A stretch of DNA of 64,000 bases from Candidatus Methanoperedentaceae archaeon GB37 (GCA_905171695.1 LR991653.1:276258-340257); one strand, 5' to 3'; positions 54,038 through 63,670 are shown, counted from the first letter of the stretch. A program made the numbers and translations. The notes: generated by a model from the sequence alone, not told the origin.

Positions 54038-54791
54038 GTAGCAGCACATCCTTAACAATCATAATGATTGCAACTCCTAAAAGAACCCCTCCAAATATTA
54101 ATCTGACCGACTTTGGTTTTAATTTCTTTGCCATCAATCTCGAGCCTATCTGGCTGCCTGTAAATACCGAAACTGCGCAAAGCATCCATAGGAGCCAATC
54201 CGGTTTTGCAGCCGTTGCGATGTGTGAAACAAAACTCGAAGTTCCGGAAAAGGTCACGACCATGGCAGAGGTGGCGGCTGCCATCTTCATGTCCAATCCC
54301 GCAATATATAGAAGGGGGACAACAAAGCTGCCCCCTCCCCTTCCAATCAACCCTGCAAAGAAGCCCAGTACGCTGCCTGCAAAAATGCCCAGGATAAGCC
54401 GTTCGTGCGCAGACAGACTACCCTTCTTGGGTTTCCATCCGCTGAGCATCAATAGAGCAGCAGCAGTGGTAAACAGGGCAAATATCAAGATTACAGGTTT
54501 TGTTGGCAGATTTACATTCGCCAGTGTCCCCACTGGGGCAAAGATTACCATGGCTATGCCAAAAGGAGTTGCCACTCTCCAATCGATGAGTTTTTTCCGT
54601 CCATAAGTCCATGCTGCCGAAGAGCTATTTACCACATTCAGTAACATACCAAGTGGAATTGCCTCTGTTTTAAAATCCATGCCAAGCCAGAACAGAACCG
54701 GAATATATAGTTGTGAGCCGCCCATCCCAAGCATCGAGAATACAAGCGCTATAATAAATAAAAAGGGAAGAGAGAAATAAATCAGATTCAT
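53928..54791 (-). CDS. TauE/SafE-family anion permease, 3' end replaced by IS sequence
   Basis: 287-residue frame, of which the first 251 residues are a TauE/SafE sulfite/organosulfonate exporter-type protein with 7-8 helices: GMGGSQLYIPVLFWLGM, FFAGLIGRGGGSFVVPLLYIAGLDMKMAAATSAM. From about 54037 the residues (RPHKIINTGDH...) are encoded by the inverted end of an IS6-like element, so the last helix-end is foreign. Probably still makes a near full-length protein. Next to fmdE. Confidence 0.82.
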   Translation of the reverse strand: MNLIYFSLPFLFIIALVFSMLGMGGSQLYIPVLFWLGMDFKTEAIPLGMLLNVVNSSSAAWTYGRKKLIDWRVATPFGIAMVIFAPVGTLANVNLPTKPVILIFALFTTAAALLMLSGWKPKKGSLSAHERLILGIFAGSVLGFFAGLIGRGGGSFVVPLLYIAGLDMKMAAATSAMVVTFSGTSSFVSHIATAAKPDWLLWMLCAVSVFTGSQIGSRLMAKKLKPKSVRLIFGGVLLGVAIIMIVKDVLLRTRPHKIINTGDHLLFMLKGTCPLNIDATSTDYNKA

Positions 54792-54807
54792 TTCAATCCC
54801 ATCTTAC

Positions 54808-55425
54808 CTATTCGTATCCTGAACAGGGCATGCAGAGGTATTTTCCATTCACAATTCTCAAACCAATAGCAAAGACCGCCTCGCCACATTTGTCACAGTT
54901 ATGCCATTCAAAAGTTCCTTTATGAGGCTCAAAGTCTGTATTGAAAACCTCGCCTACGAACAGGATTTTCTCATCTGGCAAAGAAACTGCTTTTTTAACA
55001 AGTGGATCTGTGATCTCTGGCTTGATGTCCTGTGGCTCCACGCCCTGAGAGCGTAATTTTACAAATTCGGAAGTTTATGCCACCTTCTGAAACTCAGGAT
55101 TCAACGTCACACGTACTGCCTTCTTTGATCGTACGTCAATCAACGTAATTGCCAGCTTACCGTAGCCAAGACCTTTTATGTTGGCTTTCCCAAATGTGCA
55201 TCCGGTAGCAACCTGCACACCATCTCCAAAACACATTCCGGCATGAGTAGGACCGGTTTCACAAAGACAGTACAGTTCCTTGTTCTTTGCACGCTCTACT
55301 CCAAGCGCATTCATTGCAGCAAGCCCCACGCGGATGCCAAGTGGCATCGCCGGACATTTATGTCCGTGAAACTCGATTGCCATCTCAAGCAGATGTCCAT
55401 CTATCATCGGTTTCGTTTCTGTCAT
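54808..55425 (-). pseudogene. FmdE-family protein interrupted by an in-frame TAA
   Basis: N-terminal part (55075-55425): [20 protein letters not shown] with the metal-binding FHGHxCP, and [27 protein letters not shown]-terminal part (54808-55041): zinc-finger ending CDKCGEAVFAIGLR...CMPCSGYE. Both halves are in one frame; a single TAA after NPEFQKVA separates them, and 10 codons later a GTG could restart. Relatives associate with formylmethanofuran dehydrogenase (molybdenum/tungsten). Either truncated by mutation or two coupled peptides. Confidence 0.82.
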
Positions 55426-55520
55426 TTCTTTCGCTCCTTGACGATTTGTGTGTTATATCTGCACGACGGGTCCGTTCATGCTATGCGGATCATCGAGAAT
55501 TTCAATTAACTTTGAACTAC

Positions 55521-56450
55521 TTAAAGGTTACGATGGGGTTGTGGGGCTGCCGACATGCACAACAATGTGTTGCGCCCGCATTCGGTACACTCAAACTGGA
55601 GCGTCGTATGTGCTATCCCGAACCGTCCGAGTATCGCATCGTTGATACGATCCCGTATCGCATCTGCGCTGTTGCAAGTGATATCATCGACGAGCACGTG
55701 TGCGCTCAAGCTGGGAATCTCAGAACTGATGCACCACAGATGGAGATCGTGCACCCCAATCACCCCTTCAACACTCGAGATCGTTTCTGCAACCTCGTCC
55801 AGGTCCATGCCAGAAGGAGTTCCCTCCATCAGGATATTTACTGATTCCCTGACGAGACCAAACCCGCCAACGACGATGATTCCGCATATCACAACGCTTA
55901 TCACCGGGTCGATGACATACCATCCGGTCCACCAGATCAGAACGCCGCCTAACATGACCCCGACCGATGCAAACGCATCACCAAGTACATGGTACAGCGC
56001 TGCTCTCATGTTGATATTGTCGCTGCTGCCATGCAGATAGTATGCTGAAAGGTATGCTGAAAGGAGGTTTGCAGCCAACCCCACCGTTGCAATCGCCATC
56101 ATCTCAAGGCTCTTGATGTGCTCCGGGTTCTGGATTCTCTGGTATGCCTCAACGAGGATGAACGCAGATACTGCAAACAACATGACCCCGTTTACAAGAG
56201 CTGCAAGAATCTCACCCCGGTAGTAACCATACGTTTTCGTGGGTGTCGCAGGCTTAAGCGACATCCACATCGCAAACCAGCTCAAGAGAAGTGCGACTGC
56301 GTCTGTAAATACATGAGCGGCATCGCTCAGAAGAGCGAGACTGTTCGTCCACACGCCACCAACCAGTTCAACGATCAGAATGGACGCGGTTATGCCGATC
56401 GCATACTTAAGCCCGACACCGTGATTGCTGTGATTGTGATGTGTGGACAT
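55521..56450 (-). CDS. Cation diffusion facilitator (zinc/cadmium/cobalt exporter)
   Basis: About 309 residues from MSTHHNHSNHG (His-rich metal-entry segment). Six helices; helix 2 LLSDAAHVFTDAVALLLSW and helix 5 ALYHVLGDAFASVGVMLGG each carry the HxxxD metal site. The C-terminal ferredoxin-like cytosolic domain (VHDLHLWCISSEIPSLSAHVLV) has a further Cys-rich end (CTECGRNTLLC). A 12-bp tandem duplication (56041-56064) adds four residues in a loop (SAYLSAYY). Apparently intact, though surrounded by relics. It could be recent metal-resistance cargo. Confidence 0.92.
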   Translation of the reverse strand: MSTHHNHSNHGVGLKYAIGITASILIVELVGGVWTNSLALLSDAAHVFTDAVALLLSWFAMWMSLKPATPTKTYGYYRGEILAALVNGVMLFAVSAFILVEAYQRIQNPEHIKSLEMMAIATVGLAANLLSAYLSAYYLHGSSDNINMRAALYHVLGDAFASVGVMLGGVLIWWTGWYVIDPVISVVICGIIVVGGFGLVRESVNILMEGTPSGMDLDEVAETISSVEGVIGVHDLHLWCISSEIPSLSAHVLVDDITCNSADAIRDRINDAILGRFGIAHTTLQFECTECGRNTLLCMSAAPQPHRNL

Positions 56451-56488
56451 GGTCAACCAATCTCGCTTGCTCGATTGTACGTCTTTCG

Positions 56489-56760
56489 CTAAGCACCCCG
56501 GATCCACGGCAGGAGATAATAAATCCCGAAAGCAACAAGCAAGACACCAGCCACCTTCTTAAACCATATCCCGAGATGCGCTGTCTTCTCTGAGTACGTC
56601 TTCACTCCGACCGCGCCGCTTGCGATGAGTGGTACCGGGGCTCCAAGCGCCATGCCATAGGCAAGCATCAGCACGAGCCCTTGCGCAATATCTGCCTTCA
56701 CCGCCACCATGGTAAGAAGTGCAATCAGAACCGGCGTGCTGCATGGATACGTGATCGTCC
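56489..56760 (-). pseudogene. CcdA/DsbD-like thiol-disulfide membrane protein, C-terminal fragment
   Basis: Frame from about 56760: TYPCSTPVLIALLTMVAVKADIAQGLVLMLAYGMALGAPVP with the PC motif, then three helices, ending YYLLPWIRGA. The N-terminal half (helices 1-3) is missing and the upstream 56761-56903 is unrelated. It ends 18 bases inside the longer CDF frame. Confidence 0.75.
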
Positions 56761-56903
56761 CATCCGCCAACTCGTCCCTGTCCCTGTGGTAGATGTGCAA
56801 CCGGTGCGTCCCGTGAAATAGGATAATCTCGACCGCTGGTTCAGTCTGGGATGGAAAGGTTTTTCAAAACTCTCAGTAGATTTTCCTGAGAGAAATAATA
56901 TAG

Positions 56904-57375
56904 TCATTCTTCCAATCTTTCTGCACTAATAAACTCTTCCACCCAATACCTCGAATAACTCTGCTTTCTCTCATCAAATAGATCCAATGCTACTCCTTCA
57001 CAACTCTTGATCATCTCATTGAAGTCAAGAATACTGCTTAACTCTCTCTTTAAATCCTTCCAATCAAACTCGATAGGATTTAAGTCGGGAGAATAAGGTG
57101 GAAGATAAATGAAATGGATGTCAAGTTCTTCTGCTCTTATCTTAACAGTTTTTGCATGATGGATCCTTGCATTGTCCAGTACAATGCATAATGGCCTTTC
57201 TGGATTTTGCTTTCTTATGAGTTCAAGGAAAGCTATCATCTTATCTGATTTCATCTTATCTGATTTGCAGGAATCTGATAGCATTACAGCATCACTCCCA
57301 TTCAAAGCTATGAAACCGAATATCGATCTGGATCTCTTCTTTCCTTCCCTGTATCTATAGGATCTCTTTCATCTG
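56904..57375 (-). mobile_element. IS630-family transposase, C-terminal part
   Basis: DDE half: CIVLDNARIHHAKTVKIRAEELDIHFIYLPPYSPDLNPIEFDWKDLKRE with intact second Asp and Glu. A 15-bp tandem duplication (57237-57266) repeats SDKMK in frame. The N-terminal part is missing or shifted beyond 57305. A relic of the same family is at 15150, another at 22985. Confidence 0.8.
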
Positions 57376-57534
57376 AATCCATAATAAGTTTAGATAAGCA
57401 CTAAAACATCTCCATATTTTTATCTCTAAATTCCAGCAAAGTGTGATTCAAAAATAACAAGGGAAACAATTCAAATCAAGAATTAAGTGTTAAAAATGGA
57501 AAAATTTAAAAACAGACTTATTTAATTAGTTTTC

Positions 57535-58775
57535 ATGATTTTGAGAAGCGTGGTGGAGAGGATCAACAGTGGAGAGATGAAAGAAGATGAATTTTGGTTT
57601 GTAGCTTTAAAATTTGCTGAGGTTGCTGTGGAGAGAGCAAGAGGGATCTTCAAGACGAAAGAGACGTATGACGACTATATCATAGAATATTATATTGTTG
57701 AGATTATGAGGTTCTTCTTTGGACTCTCTTCGATTCTCTTTTACGCATTTCTGAGAGACCACGGGGAGTTGAGATACATTTTAAACCTTAAAAGTGCTTA
57801 AATCATTCTCAGATTACGAAGATTTCAGGAAGAAATCACACAGGACAAAAGTAAGGATAAACAATATAATAAAAAGGAATGTTAAAGAAAAAGCAGACGA
57901 AAACTATGGGCTGGAGACCACAGTTGTAACAGTGGATTTAAACAGGCTGAGGAAAGGAAAGAAGATAAAGGATGGATTTTTTGATGCAGAACTCTGCCAT
58001 GATTCTCTTAGAGGTTCTGAAGTCGGCTATATTGTCTGCACACTCTGATAAATCTCACGAATTTCTCGGTTGTTGAAGAACGAACCAAAGAAGGAAATCT
58101 GGGAAGAGATAGTAATATCAAATCTGAGAACTCAAAATGGGAAAATAAAGGTTATCATGGCTGATGCTGGATTCTTCGCCTACAATAATATTCTGTTACC
58201 TCTTAACCTCAGAACAATTCCTCTAATAAAAGTGAAAAGTAACATAGATGTAAAAAAGCTTAAAAAGAGAATTGAAAATCATCCAGCAAACCTATTCTGG
58301 CTTGACAGCAAATACAACAAGAATCTATCAAGCTTACTTAAAGATTTCAGTTACGCAATAAAACAAACAGTGGAAGGGATTAACAAATACGAAAAATTCA
58401 CTGAAACAAGAAGCAGAATAGAATCTTTCTTCAAAATAGCATAAGGCAATCTTCAGTTTGAAAGACTCGCATCTCTATTACCACAAACATGCAATTACAG
58501 AAATAAAAACGATCTCCTATGCTACACAATTGTTCTGTCAGTTCTACTTGAAGAATAGAATAAACATGGAAAGATTTATTGAAAGAATCAAGAGAAAAAA
58601 CTCTAATACTGATTACACTTTGCTGAAATTCTTTAATTTCTATGATGAACCGTCCCAGTGGTTATTTAATTTTACAGAGAAACTGGAAAAAAGAGACCCT
58701 ATAAGTCTTACAAAGAGTAATAGCATAACTCTCTTCTCCAGATCAATTTCCTTTGGTTTTCCAGCTTTTTTCTGA
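57535..58775 (+). mobile_element. Degenerate DDE transposase (IS4/IS1634-type suspected)
   Basis: Plus-strand remains in several frames: SFSDYEDFRKKSHRTKVRIN...VTVDLNRLRKG (57794-58048), VIMADAGFFAYNNILLPLNL (58070-58444, D of the core) and TRSRIESFFKI (E region). The tail is at 58458-58775. The first frame (57535-57801, 88 residues with ARGIFKTKETYDDYIIEYY) may belong to it or be a separate HEPN-like gene; it looks helical. Not functional. Confidence 0.6.
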
Positions 58776-58972
58776 ATTCTGATCATTGCAACGGCTTACC
58801 TAACATATTCTGGAAGCTTTCTCAGTCTTTTCTTAACGAGTTCTCTCTTCCTTTTCCATTCAGCATATGGGTACTTCTTTTTCTCTTCTCTCCTTATCTC
58901 CTTGACCAGTTCATCTAAAACATCCAGTAACTCATTAACAAACTTCTTTGTTACTCTAAATTCCAGATTCAT
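58775..58972 (-). mobile_element. ISA1214-like transposase N-terminal fragment
   Basis: Minus-strand start MNLEFRVTKKFVNELLDVLDELVKEIRREKKKK, then RKRELVKKRLRKLPEYVR, like the start of the 27110 copy. It stops at the 57535 element. A DUF2080 remnant follows divergently at 59026. Confidence 0.65.
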
Positions 58973-59025
58973 ATTCAGATTTTAACCAAAAAGTATTTAA
59001 GTATTTCTATGGATATACTAAAAAT

Positions 59026-59153
59026 ATGAGAAAGATTGAAGTGAAGAAAGGCGATTTTGTCCTGAAAGAAGAAGTCGAAGTTGTTCTCGAGAAGAAAATC
59101 ACACCCTTTCGGTAATTCAGCAAAAGTTGATGTACCAAAGAGATATCTGAGAT
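59026..59153 (+). pseudogene. DUF2080-type IS-associated protein remnant
   Basis: MRKIEVKKGDFVLKEEVEVVLEKKIT then, after a frame break, PFGNSAKVDVPKRYLR; 31 residues or so from one start. Partner of the fragment at 58775. 59154-59326 contains nothing else recognised. Confidence 0.65.
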
Positions 59154-59261
59154 AGAGAGCATATGTGATCATTGTCAAGGATTAAGAGATTTTGTCCCAA
59201 AACCTGAATGCGGATTAACTATAAAAATATTCTCAACGTTGAACTCAAAACACGTCAAAGA

Positions 59262-59288
59262 GTATTTAAGATATAATGTGTAAAAAAG
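59262..59288 (+). promoter_or_regulatory. Candidate TATA region of tRNA-Thr
   Basis: TATTTAAGATATAATGTGTAAAAAAG precedes the tRNA by 40-65 bases; AT-rich with two TATA-like hexamers. Position is a bit far but compatible with a short leader. Confidence 0.35.
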
Positions 59289-59326
59289 TTGACAAGTGGA
59301 GTGATTAAACGATTGGTACGTCGATT

Positions 59327-59400
59327 GCCGTCGTGGCTCAGCATGGCAGAGCGGCTGATTCGTAATCAGCAGATCGTGGGTTCAAATCCCACCGACGGCT
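59327..59400 (+). tRNA. tRNA-Thr (anticodon CGU)
   Basis: 74 bases. Acceptor GCCGTCG pairs with CGACGGC, discriminator U (usual for archaeal tRNA-Thr). D-loop CTCAGCATGGCAGAG, anticodon stem CTGAT/ATCAG with loop TCGTAA giving CGU, T-loop GTTCAAATC. No encoded CCA. Marks the right end of the IS-rich region, a typical integration boundary, though no matching fragment was found. Confidence 0.96.
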
Positions 59401-59467
59401 TAACCAGAGAAAGATGCAGTTTAAAGCAACCATGGAGAATGTCAGAAAATAGGAATCGGTCCACATA

Positions 59468-59485
59468 AATATGCATGTGCATATT
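59468..59485. promoter_or_regulatory. Palindrome upstream of cobZ
   Basis: AATATGCA TG TGCATATT, 8-bp arms, 99 bases before the cobZ ATG and 35-40 bases upstream of the TATA-like GGTTATTTATATC (59521-59533). Candidate operator or end-of-tRNA signal. No cobalamin riboswitch fold is evident. Confidence 0.4.
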
Positions 59486-59566
59486 CTACCTCTTTTTCTC
59501 TTTCTCGGTGAGAGGTGTTGGGTTATTTATATCATGCTGTTTTAATCACTGGGTCAGGTGTCAGTT

Positions 59567-60064
59567 ATGAGTGTGGATGATCGTTCTGGAAGTGATGTGA
59601 AGAAGCCAGAGAGTATCAGGGATATTCTCAGGGAGCGTGGGCTGGGCGTGGATGTGCTCGTGGCGACGGCGATGGAGTTGTATGTTCCGCATCCCGGGGT
59701 TGAGACGCGGGATCTTGCCGAGGAGGTCTTCTTACGAGAGCTTGAACTTGCGCTCTCGGATCCGAATCTCTGTCTATTGCTCTACTCTGCAGTACTCCTT
59801 GAGGATGCTGGTTTGAGGCGGGAGCTTCCTGATCTGCCAGCCTCTGCGTATGAGGAGGATCTTAACTATCTGCTTGCTGATGAGGTGCTTGGTGGTGTGA
59901 TTGCTACTTATATTGCGGGTCACAAGGGTGGTTTTGAGTATGCTCGGTTTGACAGGAGTAAGCCTGGGGTGCTGAGGGAGCTTGGACCGTTTATGGACGA
60001 TGCGATTGCCGGGCTTATCGGTGGTGTTTCGTCGAACATGTACACTCGTGGAATGAGGCACTGA
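59567..60064 (+). CDS. cobZ: Alpha-ribazole phosphatase CobZ
   Basis: About 165 residues. Archaeal CobZ family removes phosphate from alpha-ribazole phosphate in cobamide assembly. Characteristic stretches are YVPHPGVETRDLAEEVFLRELELALSDPN, NYLLADEVLGGVIATYIAGHKGGFEYARFDR and FMDDAIAGLIGG. ATG 59567 preferred (AGGTG at 59556-59560); the GTG at 59558 is within that site. First gene of cobZ-cobS-cobY. Confidence 0.88.
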   Translation: MSVDDRSGSDVKKPESIRDILRERGLGVDVLVATAMELYVPHPGVETRDLAEEVFLRELELALSDPNLCLLLYSAVLLEDAGLRRELPDLPASAYEEDLNYLLADEVLGGVIATYIAGHKGGFEYARFDRSKPGVLRELGPFMDDAIAGLIGGVSSNMYTRGMRH

Positions 60065-60092
60065 GAACGGATGCACTGGTGTATGAAAGGGT

Positions 60093-60866
60093 ATGAAAGG
60101 GTTCTTCTCTTCACTTTCTTCGTGTTTCACTTTTCTCTCAACCATTCCTCTTGGTGCGTCGAGTGATGGGATTGAGGATGCCATGCGGCATGTCTATCTC
60201 TTCCCGGTCTGTGCCGCGGTGATAGGGTTTCTTGCTGGTGGCGTTGGGTATGTGGCATCTTATCTCTCCTTTCACCCTGTGATTGTAGCTCTTTTCACGT
60301 TCACAGCTCTCTATTCTCTCACTGGGATCAATCATCTTGACGGGCTTGCAGATCTTGGTGATGGGATGGTGACGCACGGTGATTCTCGGCGCAAGATCGC
60401 TGCAATGAAGGATCTTGCGGTTGGGACAGGTGGTGTTGGCTTACTGGTTTTTGGGTTGATTGCGACCTATACCGCCATCCTCTCGATAGCTTACATATCT
60501 CCATTGAGCCTCTTCTCTGCACTCGTTGTTGGGGAGGTCTGTTCCAAGCATGCCATGCTCACGGTATCACTCAGAGCCAGGGCGGTGCATGATGGCATGG
60601 GCTCTCTCACCATCCGCCACACCACTCCTGCAAGGTATCTGATGAGCCTCGCAATAACGCTTGTCATCTGCACCACTCTCTGCGAGTTTCCAGTTGGGGG
60701 AGTGGGTGCTTTGATCGTCTCAACGCTTGCAGTACTCCTTCTTCGAGAAGTGGCAAAGAGGCACTTTGGTGGTATAAGCGGTGATGTGATCGGTGCCTCA
60801 AACGAAGTGGCACGCATAGCAGCCCTTGTAACTCTCAGCGGAGTTCTCTCATGGATGCATTCATAA
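60093..60866 (+). CDS. cobS: Adenosylcobinamide-GDP ribazoletransferase (cobalamin synthase)
   Basis: 257 residues, seven to eight membrane helices. The conserved LTGINHLDGLADLGDGMVTHGDSRRK and IAAMKDLAVGTGGV carry the metal-binding acidic motif. It joins alpha-ribazole to adenosyl-GDP-cobinamide. A 10-bp tandem duplication (GTATGAAAGG twice, 60081-60100) doubles the ribosome-site and start region; ATG 60093 is in frame, the first ATG (60083) is not. Overlaps cobY by 16 bases. Confidence 0.94.
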   Translation: MKGFFSSLSSCFTFLSTIPLGASSDGIEDAMRHVYLFPVCAAVIGFLAGGVGYVASYLSFHPVIVALFTFTALYSLTGINHLDGLADLGDGMVTHGDSRRKIAAMKDLAVGTGGVGLLVFGLIATYTAILSIAYISPLSLFSALVVGEVCSKHAMLTVSLRARAVHDGMGSLTIRHTTPARYLMSLAITLVICTTLCEFPVGGVGALIVSTLAVLLLREVAKRHFGGISGDVIGASNEVARIAALVTLSGVLSWMHS

Positions 60867-61474
60867 TGGCAGGAGGAAGGGGCACACGCCTCGAGAGGTA
60901 CATAGACCGATGCGAGAAGCCACTCTTGCCACTCGCAGGAAGACCGATGATCACCTACTCGATAGACGCACTCAAAGATACGAGAGAGATAGGGCAGATC
61001 TATATCATCACATCCCCCAACACACCCGAGACTGCCAGATGGACGGAAGAACATCACCCTGAGATAGAGGTGATACGAACGCCCGGGAATGGCTATGTCC
61101 AGGACATGATAACAGCGGTCAGAGAGACGAAGGTTAAAGGAGCCCTGCTTATGGTAATGTCAGATCTGCCACTGATCACATCAGAACTCCTAAAACAGAT
61201 AATACACGCGTATTACGAAGCCGGGATGGACGCCCTATCGGTACACATACCACTCGAGACATGCAAGAGACTTGGCACAGAACCAGAGACCGTATTCCAC
61301 AAAGACGGAAGACTCATAGTGCCAGTGGGAATCAACATACTGAAGACCGAAAAGATCGAGATCGAACAAGAAGACTACAACTTTATTCTGGACGAATCCA
61401 ACGTGGTATTGAACGTCAACACACCCAAGGATTACCACATATGTGAGAGGATTCTCAGGATCAAGAAGAGCTAA
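60851..61474 (+). CDS. cobY: Adenosylcobinamide-phosphate guanylyltransferase CobY
   Basis: 207 residues of the nucleotidyltransferase fold: MDAFIMAGGRGTRLERYIDRCEKPLLPLAGRPMI, then VMSDLPLI with the metal Asp. The archaeal replacement for CobU guanylylates adenosylcobinamide phosphate. Coupled to cobS by overlap. With CobZ and CobS this gives the final nucleotide-loop assembly. Confidence 0.93.
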   Translation: MDAFIMAGGRGTRLERYIDRCEKPLLPLAGRPMITYSIDALKDTREIGQIYIITSPNTPETARWTEEHHPEIEVIRTPGNGYVQDMITAVRETKVKGALLMVMSDLPLITSELLKQIIHAYYEAGMDALSVHIPLETCKRLGTEPETVFHKDGRLIVPVGINILKTEKIEIEQEDYNFILDESNVVLNVNTPKDYHICERILRIKKS

Positions 61475-61576
61475 TATTAGAGCTAAATTCCAAGTTGGAA
61501 AGGTTTAAGTTCTGTAGGGCGTAATGGTTGGGGTGGTTCAGAGTGACTGATTGGTCTCTTAAATTGGAGATGTTTT

Positions 61577-62593
61577 ATGGTTGAGAAGGTTTCGTTTGAG
61601 GATCTTCCGGGCGTAGGTCCTGCAACTGCTGAGAAGTTGAAGGAGGCTGGGTTCACGACGGTTGAAGCGATCGCTGTGGCGTCACCAGGCGAGCTTGTTA
61701 CGGCTGCCGATCTTGGCGAGAGTACTGCCTCCAAGATCATCATTGCGGCAAGGAAGGCAGCAGACGTTGGCGGCTTTGAAACAGGGGACGTGGTTCTTGA
61801 ACGGCGCAAGAGCATACAGAAGCTTACAACGGGTAGCAGTGAGCTTGATCGTCTCCTTGGTGGTGGGGTTGAGACCCAATCGATAACTGAGTTCTATGGC
61901 GAGTTCGGCTCTGGCAAGACGCAGATTGCACACCAGCTTGCTGTGAACACGCAGCTTCCTAATGAGTATAACGGGCTCAACGGCTCTGTTGTTATTATAG
62001 ATACTGAGAGCACCTTCAGGCCCGAGAGGATAACACACATGGTTGAAGGTCTCAAAGAACGGTTCGAGGAGAATGATTCCGATCTTGGCGCTGATAACGA
62101 TGATGGGGTCGATCTTAACCCTTCCCAGTTCTTGAAACGCATACACGTTGCACGCGCCTACAACTCCAATCACCAGATACTCCTCGTTGAAGCAGCATCC
62201 AAACTTGCAGAGGAACTGAAAGATACCGAATACCCTGTGCGCTTGCTGGTGGTCGACTCCCTCACCGCCCACTTCAGAGCCGAGTACGTGGGCCGTGGAA
62301 CGCTTGCCGATCGTCAGCAGAGACTCAACAAACACATGCACGATCTGATACGATTCGCAGGATTGAACAATGCAACGGTAGTCGTGACAAACCAGGTCAT
62401 GTCAAAACCTGACGCATTCTTTGGAGATCCAACAAAACCGATAGGAGGACATATCGTCGGTCACACAGCGACGTTCAGAGTATATCTTCGAAAGTCCAAA
62501 GGCGAAAAACGGATCGCACGCCTCGTAGACTCACCAAGCCTGCCCGAAGGCGAGGCAATATTCTCTATCACAACCGGCGGCTTAAGAGACTGA
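61577..62593 (+). CDS. radA: DNA repair and recombination protein RadA
   Basis: 338 residues. N-terminal helix-hairpin-helix domain ([24 protein letters not shown]), Walker [10 protein letters not shown], Walker [15 protein letters not shown], and L2-region DNA-binding loops with [10 protein letters not shown]. Archaeal Rad51/RecA recombinase that pairs homologous strands. Own promoter region 61475-61576. Normal length, complete. Confidence 0.97.
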   Translation: MVEKVSFEDLPGVGPATAEKLKEAGFTTVEAIAVASPGELVTAADLGESTASKIIIAARKAADVGGFETGDVVLERRKSIQKLTTGSSELDRLLGGGVETQSITEFYGEFGSGKTQIAHQLAVNTQLPNEYNGLNGSVVIIDTESTFRPERITHMVEGLKERFEENDSDLGADNDDGVDLNPSQFLKRIHVARAYNSNHQILLVEAASKLAEELKDTEYPVRLLVVDSLTAHFRAEYVGRGTLADRQQRLNKHMHDLIRFAGLNNATVVVTNQVMSKPDAFFGDPTKPIGGHIVGHTATFRVYLRKSKGEKRIARLVDSPSLPEGEAIFSITTGGLRD

Positions 62594-62731
62594 GATACGA
62601 AGTCCACTTTTCTCCCCATCAAAACTCTTGTTACCAGCTTTGGTAAATTCCTGACTGGTAGTTTGTTATCTGAAGCGCGGTAGACGCAAAGGGTTAAATG
62701 TGTGAAATACTATGGTACGGGGAGAGTGTTT

Positions 62732-62884
62732 ATGGCGAGATTTATGGAGGCTGAGGCTAGAATTCTTCACGTGAAGATCTGCATGCGTTGTAATGCCAGA
62801 AATCCTGTGCGAGCAACGAGGTGTAGAAAGTGTGGTTATAAGAATCTTCGAATGAAGTCTAAGGAGTCGAGAGGTGGGAAGTGA
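62732..62884 (+). CDS. rpl40e: Large ribosomal subunit protein eL40
   Basis: 50 residues: [25 protein letters not shown] then [19 protein letters not shown], with a four-cysteine zinc ribbon. Start at 62732 matches the family; upstream in-frame GTG at 62702 adds residues not seen in L40e. GGGAGAG lies 12 bases before the ATG. Confidence 0.96.
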   Translation: MARFMEAEARILHVKICMRCNARNPVRATRCRKCGYKNLRMKSKESRGGK

Positions 62885-62892
62885 GTTAGTAG

Positions 62893-63645
62893 TTGAGTGT
62901 TGAAGAGAGGCTCGATGAGATCGTAAAAGCTACTGGTGCAGCTTTTTTGGTTCTTCTCGATCCAGAAGCCCAGGAACCCATGGTTGCAGGGAAGATGGCG
63001 GAAGACGCTGCAGCTGCTGGAGCGGATGGGATAATGGTTGGGGGCTCCACGGGTGTGGGTGGAGGGGTGCTGGACGAAACTGTTCAATCTGTAAAGAGAT
63101 CGTGCAGTCTGCCGGTGATACTCTTTCCCTCAAACGTGGGTGGGTTGAGTAAGTACGCCGATGCTGTCTTCTTTATGAGTCTCCTCAACTCGAGAGACCC
63201 GAACTATATCACCACCAACCAGGCGCTCGGTGCATTGATCGTCAAGCGTTACGGGATCGAGCCGATACCGATGGCGTACATCTTGATTGAACCTGGTGGC
63301 ACTGTCGGGTGGGTGGGTGATGCGCGACTGATCCCTCGTGATAGACCGCAACTTGCGGTTGCATATGCGCTTGCAGGTAAATACCTTGGGATGAGATATC
63401 TCTATCTAGAAGCGGGTTCGGGTGCCGAGAGACACGTGCCACTTGAGATGATCACAAGCGTCAAGGAAGCGATCGGGAGGGACTGTAAGCTCATCGTGGG
63501 AGGGGGCATCAGAGACGGAGAGAGCGCGGGCAAGATCGTTGAAGCCGGGGCGGATATCATCGTCACAGGAACCGCGGTAGAAGAGAGAAGAGATGTGAGA
63601 GAGAAGGTAAAAGAAATAACAGAAAGAATAAAAACGAAAAAATGA
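62893..63645 (+). CDS. Geranylgeranylglyceryl phosphate synthase
   Basis: 250 residues, TIM barrel. [26 protein letters not shown] and [10 protein letters not shown] bind the phosphate, and TGTAVE closes the barrel. It makes the first ether bond of archaeal membrane lipids. Start TTG at 62893 (TTGAGTGTTGAAG); no better start is in frame nearby. Follows rpl40e by 8 bases, so co-transcribed. Confidence 0.94.
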   Translation: MSVEERLDEIVKATGAAFLVLLDPEAQEPMVAGKMAEDAAAAGADGIMVGGSTGVGGGVLDETVQSVKRSCSLPVILFPSNVGGLSKYADAVFFMSLLNSRDPNYITTNQALGALIVKRYGIEPIPMAYILIEPGGTVGWVGDARLIPRDRPQLAVAYALAGKYLGMRYLYLEAGSGAERHVPLEMITSVKEAIGRDCKLIVGGGIRDGESAGKIVEAGADIIVTGTAVEERRDVREKVKEITERIKTKK

Positions 63646-63670
63646 TTTTGAAAGATTGGTCAAAGTATGC

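Noticed and set aside
54808..55425. Pyrrolysine or selenocysteine codon in the FmdE-family gene
   Set aside because: The interrupting codon is TAA, not TAG or TGA.
59327..59400. tRNA-Thr as attachment site for the IS-rich block
   Set aside because: No repeated tRNA 3' end was found in the window, and no tyrosine integrase is visible.
59400..59566. Cobalamin riboswitch before cobZ
   Set aside because: No conserved B12-box-type sequence or multi-stem fold seen; only a simple palindrome and a TATA-like motif.
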